From contig JBCBNX010000001.1 of the NCBI GenBank assembly GCA_039821555.1, positions 500,356 to 564,355 of the forward strand: a stretch of DNA of 64,000 nucleotides, written 5' to 3'. Below, piece after piece: positions 1 through 10,019 of this stretch. Below the pieces are notes generated by a model. The model ran no database searches, was not told the origin of the DNA, and saw only the letters and a program-made list of their open reading frames with translations. Each line of letters begins with the position of its first letter. Positions within the stretch are counted from its first letter, which is position 1. The translations under genes and the position numbers were made by a program. Source of the DNA: Bacteroidota bacterium (GTDB lineage: Bacteria; Bacteroidota; Rhodothermia; Rhodothermales; Rubricoccaceae).

Positions 1-443
1 TCGCCCTCGAACGCATCGCGGGCGACGGCCCGCCGAGCGAAGCGTCAAACTGGTCGAGCAGCCTCGCCGCAAGTGGGGGCACGCCAGGGCTGGTCAACAG
101 CGTATTTGTCGATCCGCAGGCCCCGCCCCCGGGCGACGCAGGCCTGACGATCGACTCACCGTTTGCGCCCGACGAAGGCCAATCGGCGCGGATCGCGTTC
201 ACGCTGGAGAGCGATGCCGCGCTCGTGCGCGTGCGCGTCTTCGACGGCGCCGGGCGGCTAGTCCGCAGTCTCGAATCGGGCGACCTTGTTGGGCGCAGCG
301 GCTTCCTCGACTGGAACGGACGCGACGACGCCGGGCGGCAACTTCGGGTCGGGATCTACGTCGTCCTCCTCGAAGCACTCGACGCGCAGGGCGGCTCTAC
401 GGAAGCCTACAAGGATGTGGCCGTGCTAGCCCGGCGATTCTAG
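1..443 (+). CDS. Lamin-tail domain protein with FlgD-like C-terminal domain (5' end missing)
   Basis: The open frame runs in from the left edge with no start, so only the last ~147 codons are present. The first part (LERIAGDGPPSEASNW, then GGTPGLVNS) matches the end of a lamin-tail domain as found in secreted bacterial proteins. It is followed by a proline-rich linker and a C-terminal FlgD-like immunoglobulin fold (VRVRVFDGAGRLVRSL, then LDWNGRDDAGRQ and GIYVVLLEA). In the Bacteroidota group such endings often serve as sorting domains for type IX secretion. The protein is therefore probably exported or cell-surface. Its catalytic or binding part, if any, lies upstream of the window. Confidence 0.8.
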   Translation, partial: ALERIAGDGPPSEASNWSSSLAASGGTPGLVNSVFVDPQAPPPGDAGLTIDSPFAPDEGQSARIAFTLESDAALVRVRVFDGAGRLVRSLESGDLVGRSGFLDWNGRDDAGRQLRVGIYVVLLEALDAQGGSTEAYKDVAVLARRF

Positions 444-487
444 GCACAGTCGGGCATCCTTCTTCCTGCTGGTTAATAGGCTATAGT

Positions 488-875
488 TTGATCGTTAGAC
501 TGGCACAGTCGTTGTCCGACGCTCATCGTCCTGAACGTTGCCTCACCTCGCTTGAGACGCTCCCGTCTTCGCTTTGGTCGATCGAAGAAGACCTCGACAT
601 ATGGGGCAACAGCGCCCTCGTGTCACTGCAAGGGTTGCCCGATGGCTTTGAGCGGATCGGACGCTACCTCAACGTGCACGACAATCGCCGCCTGACTTCG
701 CTGGAGGGGCTGCCGGCGACATTGACCTCCATTGGAAGCCTGGCGCTCGACGACTATGCCGAAGAATTGACGCTCGAAGGCCTACCGGAGTCGCTGTCGT
801 TGCTGGGTCAGTTCACTTGCTGGGCTTCCGCCCACCGTAGCCATTGAAACCCTCTGGCTGGACGGCAACGATAGT
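488..875 (+). pseudogene. Leucine-rich-repeat protein remnant with a frameshift
   Basis: From about 540 the frame gives 24-25-residue repeats with the pattern SLxxLPxxLxxIxxxLxIxxNxxLT (LTSLETLPSSL, SLQGLPDGF, SLEGLPATL, LEGLPESL), which is a leucine-rich repeat. The frame closes at 847, but a shift near 812-820 lets the pattern continue in another frame (SLAGLPPTVAIETLWLDGND) up to about 872. There the sequence runs into a transposase fragment on the opposite strand. The apparent TTG start at 488 has no signal peptide in front of the repeats. Both ends look lost, so this is read as a decayed gene. A short expressed repeat protein is the less likely alternative. Confidence 0.6.
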
Positions 876-1126
876 GGCTTCTTCCTCGGGCGAGAGCACG
901 GCCGAGCACGGGTGCTTCGGCCCCATCGGCACGTTCTCAACCGTCTAGCGCTTGCGCCACTTGGCGACGATCTTGCGGTTGAGGGCGTGGCGCTCAGCAA
1001 GAGCACTCACGGTCTGCTGGCTGCGCTGGAGGGATCGGCGGACGGCCTGAGTTGTGCGGGCGCTGCCGTGTAGAACTTGTCCCATAGGTCTTGGGGGTTG
1101 AGGTGGTCGAAAGGTAGACCATCACA
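866..1126 (-). mobile_element. IS481-type insertion sequence fragment (transposase N-terminus only)
   Basis: Reading the minus strand from ATG at 1085 gives the typical start of an IS481-type transposase: MGQVLHGSARTTQAVRR, then a helix-turn-helix (ALAERHALNRKIVAKWRKR), then PMGPKHPCSAVLSPEEEA. An in-frame TAG lies at 947-945, and the homology stops at about 866 after some 70 of the usual ~300 or more codons. The sequence TGTGATGGTCTACC (1126 down to 1113) has the look of the element's terminal inverted repeat. The other end and the DDE catalytic region are gone, so the element is dead. Family assignment is from memory of the conserved N-terminus. Confidence 0.7.
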
Positions 1127-1257
1127 CTCTGGGACTAAACACCTAGTGTGGCGACCAGCCGACTCGCTCCCATCCGGTAGCCCTTTGTGTTTGCGGTTCT
1201 AGGAAGGCAGGGTTATCGTGGGGTCCCTCCGTTCCTCTCCGCGTGCTCCAGCCCCCG

Positions 1258-2379
1258 ATGCGTAGCCTTCTCGTTTTCCTCGCAGGCCTGACCCTCGTTG
1301 CCTGTTCGTCGCCGATCACCCCCGAAGCCGAACCTGTCGGCCTTTTCGACGACGCACCGTACCTCCCTACGCTCGCTTCAGCGCAAGCGTCGGACTGGCA
1401 GTTTCTCCAACCCAACGGCATGCAGTGCCGTGACGGCTCGCGCACCGGCTTCGGGCTGCGCCGCGAGTCCGGCTCGCCGAACTTGCTGATCCTGCTCCAG
1501 GGCGGCGGTGCGTGCTACGACTTTTTCTCGTGCCTTACCAACCCCTCCCGATTCAGCAAAGGCGACTTCGACGCCTTCATCGCAGAGTTCGGCCAGACGG
1601 GCGTCTTCGACAGCGATAACCAGGACAACCCCTTCGCGGGCTGGAACGTCGTCTTCGTTCCCTACTGCACCGGCGACGTGCACAGCGGTAGTAGCCCCAA
1701 TACGGACGTACCGGGCATCCTTGGCCGACAAGACTTCGTGGGCTACGGCAACATGGAAGCCATGCTCGGCCGCATCCAGGGACAAGCGAAGCGTGCGCGC
1801 CAGGTGGTACTTGCCGGTACGAGTGCTGGCGGGTTTGGGGTGGTCGGTACTTATGGGTTGGTGGGTGACGAGTTGTCGCCTGCGCCCGTCGACTTTCTGA
1901 ACGACTCCGGGCCAGTCCCGTCGCTGGACAACGTGCTTTCGCCCAGTCTACAGTCACAGTGGCGTGACCTCTGGAACCTGGATGCGGCGCTGCCCTCTGG
2001 ATGTGATGACTGCTCGCTGCCCAATGGGGATGGCCTCGAAAACGTGACGCCGTTCTACGCTGAGAACAACCCCGACCGCTCCTTCGGCCTGCTGTCCTAC
2101 AACCGGGACTTCGTCATCCGAACCTTCTTTGGGTTCCCAGGCGCGACTGCGTTTGAAGACGGCCTCTACGACGTCCGGTCCTCATTACCGCCTTCCAACA
2201 GCGGGACGTTTTTCCCGACGGGCGAAGGACACACCTTCCTCCTCAGCCCTGAGTTCTACTCGGTCCGAGTGAACGGGACGACGGCTGCCGACTGGACGAC
2301 GTCGTTTGTCGCGGGGGCGCCGACGGACCTCCCCGCGTCTCGCCCTGCGGTCTCGGTTCCCTTGGCCGCGGCTGACTAG
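1258..2379 (+). CDS. Pectin-acetylesterase-family lipoprotein, copy 1
   Basis: 373 residues. The ATG at 1258 begins a lipoprotein signal (MRSLLVFLAGLTLVAC, lipidated Cys about 16); an in-frame GTG at 1243 would add five residues before it. The mature part has the hallmarks of the pectin acetylesterase/NOTUM-like alpha/beta hydrolases: an early LLQGGGACYDFFSC strand-turn, the nucleophile elbow GTSAGG (Ser about 189), an acid in NDSGP (Asp about 216) and a late His in GEGHTFLL. Such enzymes remove ester groups from polysaccharides or other substrates; the substrate here is unknown. It is anchored outside the cytoplasm. A close paralogue follows after a terminator, so the pair arose by tandem duplication. 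Confidence 0.85.
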   Translation: MRSLLVFLAGLTLVACSSPITPEAEPVGLFDDAPYLPTLASAQASDWQFLQPNGMQCRDGSRTGFGLRRESGSPNLLILLQGGGACYDFFSCLTNPSRFSKGDFDAFIAEFGQTGVFDSDNQDNPFAGWNVVFVPYCTGDVHSGSSPNTDVPGILGRQDFVGYGNMEAMLGRIQGQAKRARQVVLAGTSAGGFGVVGTYGLVGDELSPAPVDFLNDSGPVPSLDNVLSPSLQSQWRDLWNLDAALPSGCDDCSLPNGDGLENVTPFYAENNPDRSFGLLSYNRDFVIRTFFGFPGATAFEDGLYDVRSSLPPSNSGTFFPTGEGHTFLLSPEFYSVRVNGTTAADWTTSFVAGAPTDLPASRPAVSVPLAAAD

Positions 2380-2466
2380 GCGCTACGCGCCGCTCCAGGC
2401 CTGTGGAAGGGCTTCCGAGACGGTTTGCCTAACTCCAAGCGCTCCCGTTTCTTAGAGATGCTCCTG

Positions 2467-2498
2467 GCCGCCCACCTCTCCAGGTTGGGCGGCTTTTC
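2467..2498 (+). terminator. Rho-independent terminator between the two esterase genes
   Basis: GCCGCCCA (2467-2474) pairs with TGGGCGGC (2486-2493) across an 11-nt loop and is followed by TTTTCTC. It lies 88 bp after the first esterase gene and 24 bp before the second, so the two copies are probably transcribed separately, or the second is read at a reduced level. Confidence 0.75.
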
Positions 2499-2521
2499 TC
2501 TTCACCTCTCTCTTTCCCCCT

Positions 2522-3676
2522 ATGCTATTACGTGGCTTCCAAGTGGGCGTCTGTGCGCTTTCCGTGTGTGTACTTGCTGCGTGCGACACGTCTGTCGACG
2601 CGCCCATCGTCGAGACAGTGTCGTCCAGCGTTGGCGTCTTTGACGACGCGCCGTACGTCCCGACCGCCTACGCTCGCAGCAGCGAATGGACGTGGCTCGA
2701 CGCGCCCGAGTCGATGTGCCGCGACGGCTCGGCCTCGGGCGTCGGCGTCCGGGCTGTGCCTGGTTCCACCAAGCTGCTCTTCCTGATGCAGGGCGGCGGC
2801 GCGTGCCTCGACCCAGGCTCGTGCGAAACCAACCCCTCAAAGTTCGACGAGACTGACTTCAACAACCTGTTTGCCTTCATCGGCAATGCCGGGGTCTTCG
2901 ACCAGAGCCGCACCAACAACCCGTTCGCCGACTGGAACATCGTCTTCATCCCCTACTGCACCGGCGACGTGCACTCCGGGAGCAACCCGAACGGCTTCGT
3001 GCCAGGCGTCGAAGGCGTCCAGCGTTTTGTGGGCTACCAGAACCTCCAGACCTACCTGGGACGCCTCGGCGATCGACTGGAACGCGCTGACCGAGTCGTC
3101 CTCTCGGGCGTGAGCGCTGGGGGCTTCGGCACCATCGGTACCTACGGCCTTTTCGCCGAGGCCTTCGCGCCGACACCCGTAGACGTGCTCGACGACTCTG
3201 GCCCGCTCCTCCGCGACGACGCGGCGTACTCGCCAGAGCTACAGTCCTTCCAGCGCTTCCTGTGGAACCTCGGCCCCTCGATCCCGGACGCTTGCCCGGA
3301 GTGCACGCAGCTGAACGGCGATGGCATCGAGAACGTGCTGCCCTACTATGCCCGCACGTACCCCGACGCCAACTTCGGGCTGATCTCATATGAGCAGGAC
3401 GCCACGATCCGCTTCTTCAACGGCTCGGTCCTACCGACGTGTACGCCCGAGAACCCGCTCGGCTGCCTGATTCCCGGCGAGACCTTCCGCGACGCGCTCT
3501 ACGACCTCCGCGAGATCCTGCCAGAGAACGTCGGCACGTACTACGTGCCTGGCGAGGCCCACACGTTCCTCCTCGGCGAGCAGTTTTATACCACGCGTGT
3601 GAACGGGCTCCCGCTGTCGCGCGCGGTTCAACGCTTCCTCGAAGGCAAAACGCTCGGCGTGCCGCCCACGCCGTAG
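2522..3676 (+). CDS. Pectin-acetylesterase-family lipoprotein, copy 2
   Basis: 384 residues, the same family and layout as the gene just upstream. A signal peptide ends in VLAAC (Cys about 21). The elements shared with copy 1 are VGVFDDAPYVPT, LMQGGGACLDPGSC, PYCTGDVHSGSNPNG, the elbow GVSAGG (Ser about 198), DDSGPL and the His of GEAHTFLL. It carries a small insertion with two extra cysteines (PTCTPENPLGC) before the C-terminal region that copy 1 lacks. The predicted role is an extracytoplasmic, lipid-anchored carbohydrate or lipid esterase of unknown substrate. The start ATG at 2522 fits the signal peptide exactly. Confidence 0.85.
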   Translation: MLLRGFQVGVCALSVCVLAACDTSVDAPIVETVSSSVGVFDDAPYVPTAYARSSEWTWLDAPESMCRDGSASGVGVRAVPGSTKLLFLMQGGGACLDPGSCETNPSKFDETDFNNLFAFIGNAGVFDQSRTNNPFADWNIVFIPYCTGDVHSGSNPNGFVPGVEGVQRFVGYQNLQTYLGRLGDRLERADRVVLSGVSAGGFGTIGTYGLFAEAFAPTPVDVLDDSGPLLRDDAAYSPELQSFQRFLWNLGPSIPDACPECTQLNGDGIENVLPYYARTYPDANFGLISYEQDATIRFFNGSVLPTCTPENPLGCLIPGETFRDALYDLREILPENVGTYYVPGEAHTFLLGEQFYTTRVNGLPLSRAVQRFLEGKTLGVPPTP

Positions 3677-3701
3677 CTCGAACACGCGATTCGCTCATGC
3701 G

Positions 3702-3735
3702 CGCCGCCTCAGCTTTGGTTGGGGCGGCGTGTTGT
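3702..3735 (+). terminator. Possible terminator after esterase copy 2
   Basis: CGCCGCCTC (3702-3710) can pair with GGGGCGGCG (3721-3729) with one mismatch and a 10-nt loop. The following TGTTGTG is only weakly T-rich. It sits 26 bp after the stop codon, which is the expected place. Confidence 0.4.
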
Positions 3736-3925
3736 GTCTGGGTCGAGGGTCGAGGGTGCCACGTTTCATCAGAGGGGAGTGCTGGGACAGAGTATCACGT
3801 GCGACCTCTCCACCTTCGCATACAAACCCCGAACGTCCCTGAACCCGCCCCTCTGCCATACCGTTGACACCCGATCCCGCTAGCTTCCTTCGTTTCGGCC
3901 CGCCCCATCAAACCTCCTTGCCACG

Positions 3926-5992
3926 ATGGCGAACATCACCCGCATCGACACGCCGTTTCGTCTCGACGCTCCGTTCAAGCCAACCGGCGACCAACCGCGC
4001 GCCATCGGTGAATTGACCGAAGGCTTGCTGCGCGGCGATCGCTACCAAACGCTTCTCGGGGCGACGGGCACGGGCAAGACGTTCGCCATCGCCAACGTCG
4101 TCAAGAACATCGGCAAACCGACGCTGGTGCTCTCGCACAACAAGACGCTCGCGGCGCAGCTCTACGCCGAGTTCAAGGAGTTCTTTCCCAACAACGCGGT
4201 CGAGTACTTCATCTCGTACTACGACTACTACCAGCCCGAGGCCTATATCGTCTCGTCCGACACGTACATCGAGAAGGACATGGCGATCAACGAGCAGATC
4301 GACCGGCTGAGGCTCTCAGCAACGAGTTCGCTCGTTTCAGGCCGGGACGATGTCATCGTGGTGGCGTCGGTATCGTGCATCTACGGCCTCGGCAATCCGG
4401 AGGAGTACAAGAAGCAGATCGTCCAGATCAAGCAGGGCATGGAGATCGAGCGCAACGAGCTACTGCGGCGCTTCATCCACGTCTTCTACGAGCGCAACGA
4501 CATCGAATTTGCGCCCGGCGCTTTCCGCGTCCGCGGCGATACGGTCGACCTCTTCCCCGCCTACTACGAGAACGAAGCCTACCGCTTCAGCTTCTGGGGC
4601 GACGAGATCGAGCGCATCGTGCGGATCGACCCGCTCACCGGCGCCGAGCTCGCCGCGCCGGAGGAGATCGTGACGATCTACCCTGCCAAGCACTTCGTCA
4701 CGCCGGAGGACCAGATTGACCGCGCCATCAAATTGATCGAGGATGAGCTACGCTGGCGGCTCGAAGTGCTCCGCGTCGAGGACAAGCTCGTCGAGGCACA
4801 GCGACTGGAACAGCGCACGCTCTTCGATCTGGAGATGATCAAAGAAGTCGGCTACTGCTCGGGCATCGAGAACTACAGCCGCCACATGGACGGCCGTGAG
4901 CCCGGCACCCGCCCGAGTTGCCTCCTCGACTACTTCCCCGATGACTTCCTCCTCGTCATGGACGAGAGCCATGTCACCGTACCGCAAGTGCGGGGGATGT
5001 ACAACGGCGACCGCGCCCGCAAGCTCAACCTCGTCGAGCACGGCTTCCGGCTGCCGTCGGCGCTCGACAACCGGCCGCTGACCTACGAGGAGTTCGAGCG
5101 CTTCCACAAGAACGTGATCTTCGTGAGCGCCACGCCCGCCGACTACGAGATCGACGAGTCAGAGGGCGTGATCGTGGAGCAAATCATCCGACCAACGGGC
5201 ATCCTCGACCCAGTGGTAGAGGTGCGCCCCGTCGATGGCCAGATCGACGACCTCCTCGAAGAGATCCGCCAGCGCGTACGTCGGCAAGAGCGCGTGCTTG
5301 TGACGACGCTCACAAAGCGTATGAGCGAGGACCTCACCGAGTACCTCGATGCCTTCGGTATCCGCGTGCGGTGGCTTCACTCCGAGATCGACGCCCTCCA
5401 GCGCGTCGACATTCTCCGTGACCTGCGCCTGGGCGAGTTCGACGTGCTCGTGGGCGTGAACCTCCTTCGCGAAGGGCTCGACCTTCCTGAAGTCTCCCTT
5501 GTTGCGATCCTCGACGCCGACAAAGAAGGGTTTCTGCGCTCTGAGCGGTCGCTCATCCAGACGGCGGGCCGCGCGGCGCGCAACGCGGGCGGCAAAGTCA
5601 TCATGTACGCTAACCGCGTCACCGACTCCATGCGGCGCATGATGGACGAGACGGAGCGCCGCCGCGAGTTGCAGGAAGCCTACAACGAGGAGCACGGCAT
5701 CACGCCGATGACCGTCACGAAATCCGCCGACCAGATCAAGCGCGGCACCGCCATCGCCGATCACAAGGCCGAGGACGAAGACGGACCGCGCAGTTTCTAC
5801 AGCGGACCGGAGCAACTTCCGAAGGTGGCCGACCCGGTGATGCAGTACCTCACCGACGACCAGAAGCGCGACCTCGTGGCGCAGCTCTCACGCGAAATGG
5901 AAGAGGCCTCGGAGCGCCTAGAGTTCGAGCGCGCCGCTGAACTCCGCGACGAGATCACCGCGCTGGAAAACTCGCTCAAAGGGGCGGCCTAG
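3926..5992 (+). CDS. uvrB: Excinuclease ABC subunit B
   Basis: 688 residues, full length for UvrB. With UvrA it loads onto damaged DNA during nucleotide excision repair and presents the lesion to UvrC. Walker A is GATGTGKT (45-52). The damage-probing hairpin region [10 protein letters not shown] lies near 98-107, the Walker B-like box is VMDESH, the helicase motifs include VSATPADYE and QTAGRAARN, and the C-terminal UVR (UvrC-binding) coiled coil is [17 protein letters not shown] near 655-675. The ATG at 3926 gives a standard N-terminus. It appears monocistronic: upstream lies the esterase pair, and downstream are convergent DUF805 genes whose first stop is 4 bp away. Confidence 0.98.
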   Translation: MANITRIDTPFRLDAPFKPTGDQPRAIGELTEGLLRGDRYQTLLGATGTGKTFAIANVVKNIGKPTLVLSHNKTLAAQLYAEFKEFFPNNAVEYFISYYDYYQPEAYIVSSDTYIEKDMAINEQIDRLRLSATSSLVSGRDDVIVVASVSCIYGLGNPEEYKKQIVQIKQGMEIERNELLRRFIHVFYERNDIEFAPGAFRVRGDTVDLFPAYYENEAYRFSFWGDEIERIVRIDPLTGAELAAPEEIVTIYPAKHFVTPEDQIDRAIKLIEDELRWRLEVLRVEDKLVEAQRLEQRTLFDLEMIKEVGYCSGIENYSRHMDGREPGTRPSCLLDYFPDDFLLVMDESHVTVPQVRGMYNGDRARKLNLVEHGFRLPSALDNRPLTYEEFERFHKNVIFVSATPADYEIDESEGVIVEQIIRPTGILDPVVEVRPVDGQIDDLLEEIRQRVRRQERVLVTTLTKRMSEDLTEYLDAFGIRVRWLHSEIDALQRVDILRDLRLGEFDVLVGVNLLREGLDLPEVSLVAILDADKEGFLRSERSLIQTAGRAARNAGGKVIMYANRVTDSMRRMMDETERRRELQEAYNEEHGITPMTVTKSADQIKRGTAIADHKAEDEDGPRSFYSGPEQLPKVADPVMQYLTDDQKRDLVAQLSREMEEASERLEFERAAELRDEITALENSLKGAA

Positions 5993-5995
5993 TAA

Positions 5996-6442
5996 TCAGT
6001 AGGCTCCGCCGTCCTCGTACAGTTCATCGATGCGGTTGTCGAGATCGTCCAGATCCTTGGGGTCGGGACCGTACGCGTTCGGTCCATAGTCGCCCTCAAC
6101 TACGAAGAAATAGAGCAGCAGCAGCGTGCCGAAGGGGACGAACGACAGCAGATACCACCAGCCACTTCGCCCGGTGTCGTGCAATCGCCGCACGGTTACC
6201 GCGAGCGACGGGATAAGCATCGCCAGCGAGTAGAGGATCACGAACCCGTAGATCGCCCAGAAGATGGGCATCCCGATGCCGTCACCGTAGAACCCCACCG
6301 TCCCTCCACCGATGGCTATGGCAGCGATGACCACTAGCAGGTTGAAGAGGGTGAAATACCAGTACTCGCTGCGGCGTGCGCGCCCCGTGAAGTCGGCATA
6401 CTTCGAGAGTACCTCGCGGTACCAGAACTTCATCTCAGACAT
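5996..6442 (-). CDS. DUF805 membrane protein, copy 1
   Basis: 148 residues of the DUF805 family (inner-membrane proteins of unknown function). It has an amphipathic start (FWYREVLSKYADFTGRARR), the family signature EYWYFTLFNLL, about four membrane segments, the conserved cytoplasmic RRLHDTGRSGWW and a C-terminal NAYGPDPK. The start is ATG 6442, or ATG 6433 three codons later, which matches the first residues of the neighbour better. It lies 65 bp downstream of its paralogue on the same strand and is probably cotranscribed with it. It converges on uvrB with almost no spacer. Confidence 0.88.
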   Translation of the reverse strand: MSEMKFWYREVLSKYADFTGRARRSEYWYFTLFNLLVVIAAIAIGGGTVGFYGDGIGMPIFWAIYGFVILYSLAMLIPSLAVTVRRLHDTGRSGWWYLLSFVPFGTLLLLYFFVVEGDYGPNAYGPDPKDLDDLDNRIDELYEDGGAY

Positions 6443-6506
6443 CGATGAGGGTGTTGGCGAAAAAGGTCAGGGAGCACTGAACGATACGATGGCCGCTGCA
6501 ATCGAG

Positions 6507-6983
6507 CTAGATCGCTCGCGAACGGGCGCTTTGTGCGTAGATATTCTCCGAATAGACTGATGCCTGGGCCAGATCGTCTACACGCGCGCTCAGGTCGGCA
6601 AAGCCCTTCGGGTCCGCTCCGTACGCGTTGTCCCTGTCATCGCCCTCTTGCACGAAGAAAAACAGCAGCACCCAGGACCCCAACGGCACCATCGCGAGGA
6701 GCATCCACCAGCCGCTCTTACCGGTGTCGTGCAGCCTGCGCACCGACACGGCGAGTTGGGGGATCAGCGTCGCGAGGATATACAACCCGTAGAAGACGTA
6801 CATCCCCGAAAACACATATGCTGCATGAACCTCTGTGAGCAAGGCCGACAAGATCACCCCGGCAACGAGCAGCGGTAGCACGATTGCCACGTTTGCTAGC
6901 GTGAACATCCAGTACTCGCGGCGGCGCGCTCGTCCCGAGAAATCGGCATACTTGAAGAGGACTTCGCGATACCAGAAGAACAT
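6507..6983 (-). CDS. DUF805 membrane protein, copy 2
   Basis: 158 residues with the same DUF805 architecture as the neighbouring gene: FWYREVLFKYADFSGRARRR, four membrane segments, VRRLHDTGKSGWW and DNAYGADPKGF. The two share nearly the same N-terminal helix and the RRLHDTG loop, so this is a tandem duplication that has diverged in the middle membrane segments and in the tail. This copy is upstream and probably carries the promoter for both. The family's function is not established; some members sit near envelope or stress genes. Confidence 0.88.
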   Translation of the reverse strand: MFFWYREVLFKYADFSGRARRREYWMFTLANVAIVLPLLVAGVILSALLTEVHAAYVFSGMYVFYGLYILATLIPQLAVSVRRLHDTGKSGWWMLLAMVPLGSWVLLFFFVQEGDDRDNAYGADPKGFADLSARVDDLAQASVYSENIYAQSARSRAI

Positions 6984-7138
6984 CGATAGGGGGTGCTTTT
7001 GTGAACCGGCGTTGTGTCCAGGTAATCCCGTTTGCTCAAATGCGCCGCAAGGTTGGCACTAGAGAGCCGCGGTACGACGAGCAGGAGGATGGTCAAAGAC
7101 TAGACCAAAGCACGTGGTCGGTCGCTTCCTTCAACGCG

Positions 7139-7174
7139 CGACGGGCCCACAGCGTCGTTGCCGCGAGCCCGTCG
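7139..7174 (-). terminator. Stem-loop downstream of pckA, possible terminator
   Basis: CGACGGGC (7139-7146) pairs perfectly with GCCCGTCG (7167-7174) around a 20-nt loop, 22 bp beyond the pckA stop. No T-run follows on the minus strand, so this would be a factor-dependent terminator or an mRNA 3'-end stabiliser at best. The rest of 6984-7195 shows nothing recognisable. Confidence 0.3.
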
Positions 7175-7195
7175 TCGTGTCAGCATTGCGAACAG

Positions 7196-8809
<1,614 letters not shown>

Positions 8810-9080
8810 GGGTCGGCGTAAGTCGATGAACGAGACGATGTCGGTGCTGCAACCAAAGTAGGGTGACGGATGACGTGTCACGGTCCTGCCTCGTCGGGTC
8901 TGACAAGCCTGTGAGCGTAAGGAGAACCCTGATACGCGTGCCATGCCTTCACCCTCGGACTGCGCCCGGCTCGTCCTTCTAAGCCCCTTGTGCTGTACCA
9001 GAGGGTACCCTGACGGCTAGGAACCGCCCCCTTTTGCCCCCGGTACATCGGCTTCGTTTGTTTTATTCCTCTGCCTCTCC

Positions 9081-9392
9081 ATGCCCACCTACGAATACCG
9101 CCGCGAAGACGGCTCTACGTTTGAAGTGTTTCAGCGGATGTCGGATGATCCGCTTACGGTTGATCCTGAGACGGGGCAAAAGGTGACGCGCGTGATCGGC
9201 GGCGGTGCTGGCCTCATTTTCAAGGGCGACGGATTCTACCTGACAGACTATGCCCGCAAAGGCAACGGGTCAGACACAAAACCGGCTAACGCGAAAGCCG
9301 ACTCCACCGCAGAGACGAAGGGGGGCTCCGAGACCTCATCTTCCGAAGCCAGCGCTTCGACCAGTTCGTCTACGGAAGGCGAATCGAAGTGA
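9081..9392 (+). CDS. FmdB-like small protein lacking the zinc-ribbon cysteines
   Basis: 103 residues. The start MPTYEYRREDGSTFEVFQ aligns with the FmdB/CxxC_CXXC_SSSS regulatory-protein family (usual form MPTYEYxCxxCxxxFE), but every cysteine of the zinc ribbon is absent and residues such as R8 and G11 stand in their place. The second half of the domain reads DPETGQKVTRVIGGGAG where the CPxCG knuckle would be, then GLIFKGDGFYLTDY, which is also typical of the family. The last 45 residues are a low-complexity Ser/Thr/Glu tail. The protein has no cysteine at all, so it cannot bind zinc in the family's way. Its function is unknown. It is flanked by a terminator shared with the convergent STAS gene. 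Confidence 0.8.
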   Translation: MPTYEYRREDGSTFEVFQRMSDDPLTVDPETGQKVTRVIGGGAGLIFKGDGFYLTDYARKGNGSDTKPANAKADSTAETKGGSETSSSEASASTSSSTEGESK

Positions 9393-9410
9393 GCATGCCA
9401 CGCGGCATCC

Positions 9411-9449
9411 CAAAAAGATCGGGGCTCCTCAACAGTGTGAGAAGCCCCG
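9411..9449 (-). terminator. Terminator for the STAS gene (possibly bidirectional)
   Basis: CGGGGCT (9420-9426) pairs with AGCCCCG (9443-9449), and an inner CTCA/TGAG stem extends it after a single mismatch. On the minus strand the hairpin is followed by ATCTTTTTG, a good T-run, 25 bp after the STAS gene stop. On the plus strand the tail is TCTCTAG, so it may also weakly stop the FmdB-like gene. Confidence 0.75.
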
Positions 9450-9473
9450 TCTCTAGATGGAAGCACGTGCCGG

Positions 9474-9821
9474 TCAACTCTGTACGAAGCTGCTCGCAGC
9501 CGCCTCGACGGACTCATAGTCTTTGAATACGGGACCGAGGAGGCGCGTCATCACGAAAAGGTTCTTGACACGCTCCTCGAGATTCGCGAGCACAATGTCT
9601 CCGCCCGCATCGCGGATGTCGGCTGCACTCTTGATCAGCACGCCAATGCCGGACGAGTCCATCAGGTTGGTCTTGGCGAAATCGATGACGATGTTCGTCT
9701 TGCCCTGACTCTTGAAGTCGTTAATCGTCTGTTTGTACTCGTCACCGTCGCGGCTGCCGAAGAACTTGCCCTTGATGGCAATGACGGCGGCGTGATACTG
9801 TTCGCTTACGCTGAGAGGCAT
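9474..9821 (-). CDS. STAS-domain protein (anti-sigma factor antagonist type)
   Basis: 115 residues, a single STAS domain like SpoIIAA/RsbV. The phosphorylation loop is MDSSGIG (54-60), with Ser 57 as the expected phospho-acceptor. In the family the dephosphorylated form binds a GHKL anti-sigma kinase and frees a sigma factor, or relays signals to other outputs. The frame continues upstream to 9911, but ATG 9821 starts exactly at the domain. No RsbW-type kinase or PP2C partner is adjacent; the nearest PP2C is about 25 kb away and belongs to another type. The 198-bp region to the divergent gene at 10020 should hold both promoters. Confidence 0.88.
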   Translation of the reverse strand: MPLSVSEQYHAAVIAIKGKFFGSRDGDEYKQTINDFKSQGKTNIVIDFAKTNLMDSSGIGVLIKSAADIRDAGGDIVLANLEERVKNLFVMTRLLGPVFKDYESVEAAASSFVQS

Positions 9822-10019
9822 GGTCGTACTGGCTGTGTCGTGCGGAGGTGAGCGCCGCGAAGGCGCAGATTGAAAGGTACGGAGAAGGAGCGTGAGGTGC
9901 AGTCCTGGCATTCACTATACGACCTGCCGCCGATTTCGCCAAGTGAGCGGCACTTGCCCAGCATGCCGTCGTATTCTGGCGTTCAATGTGAGCCGTTCCG
10001 CCCAATTGCATCGCTTCTG

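Noticed and set aside
3864..3886. TTGACA followed by TAGCTT upstream of uvrB
   Set aside because: The spacer is only 11 bp, too short for a sigma-70-type promoter, and the fit to the Bacteroidota -33/-7 pattern is also poor.
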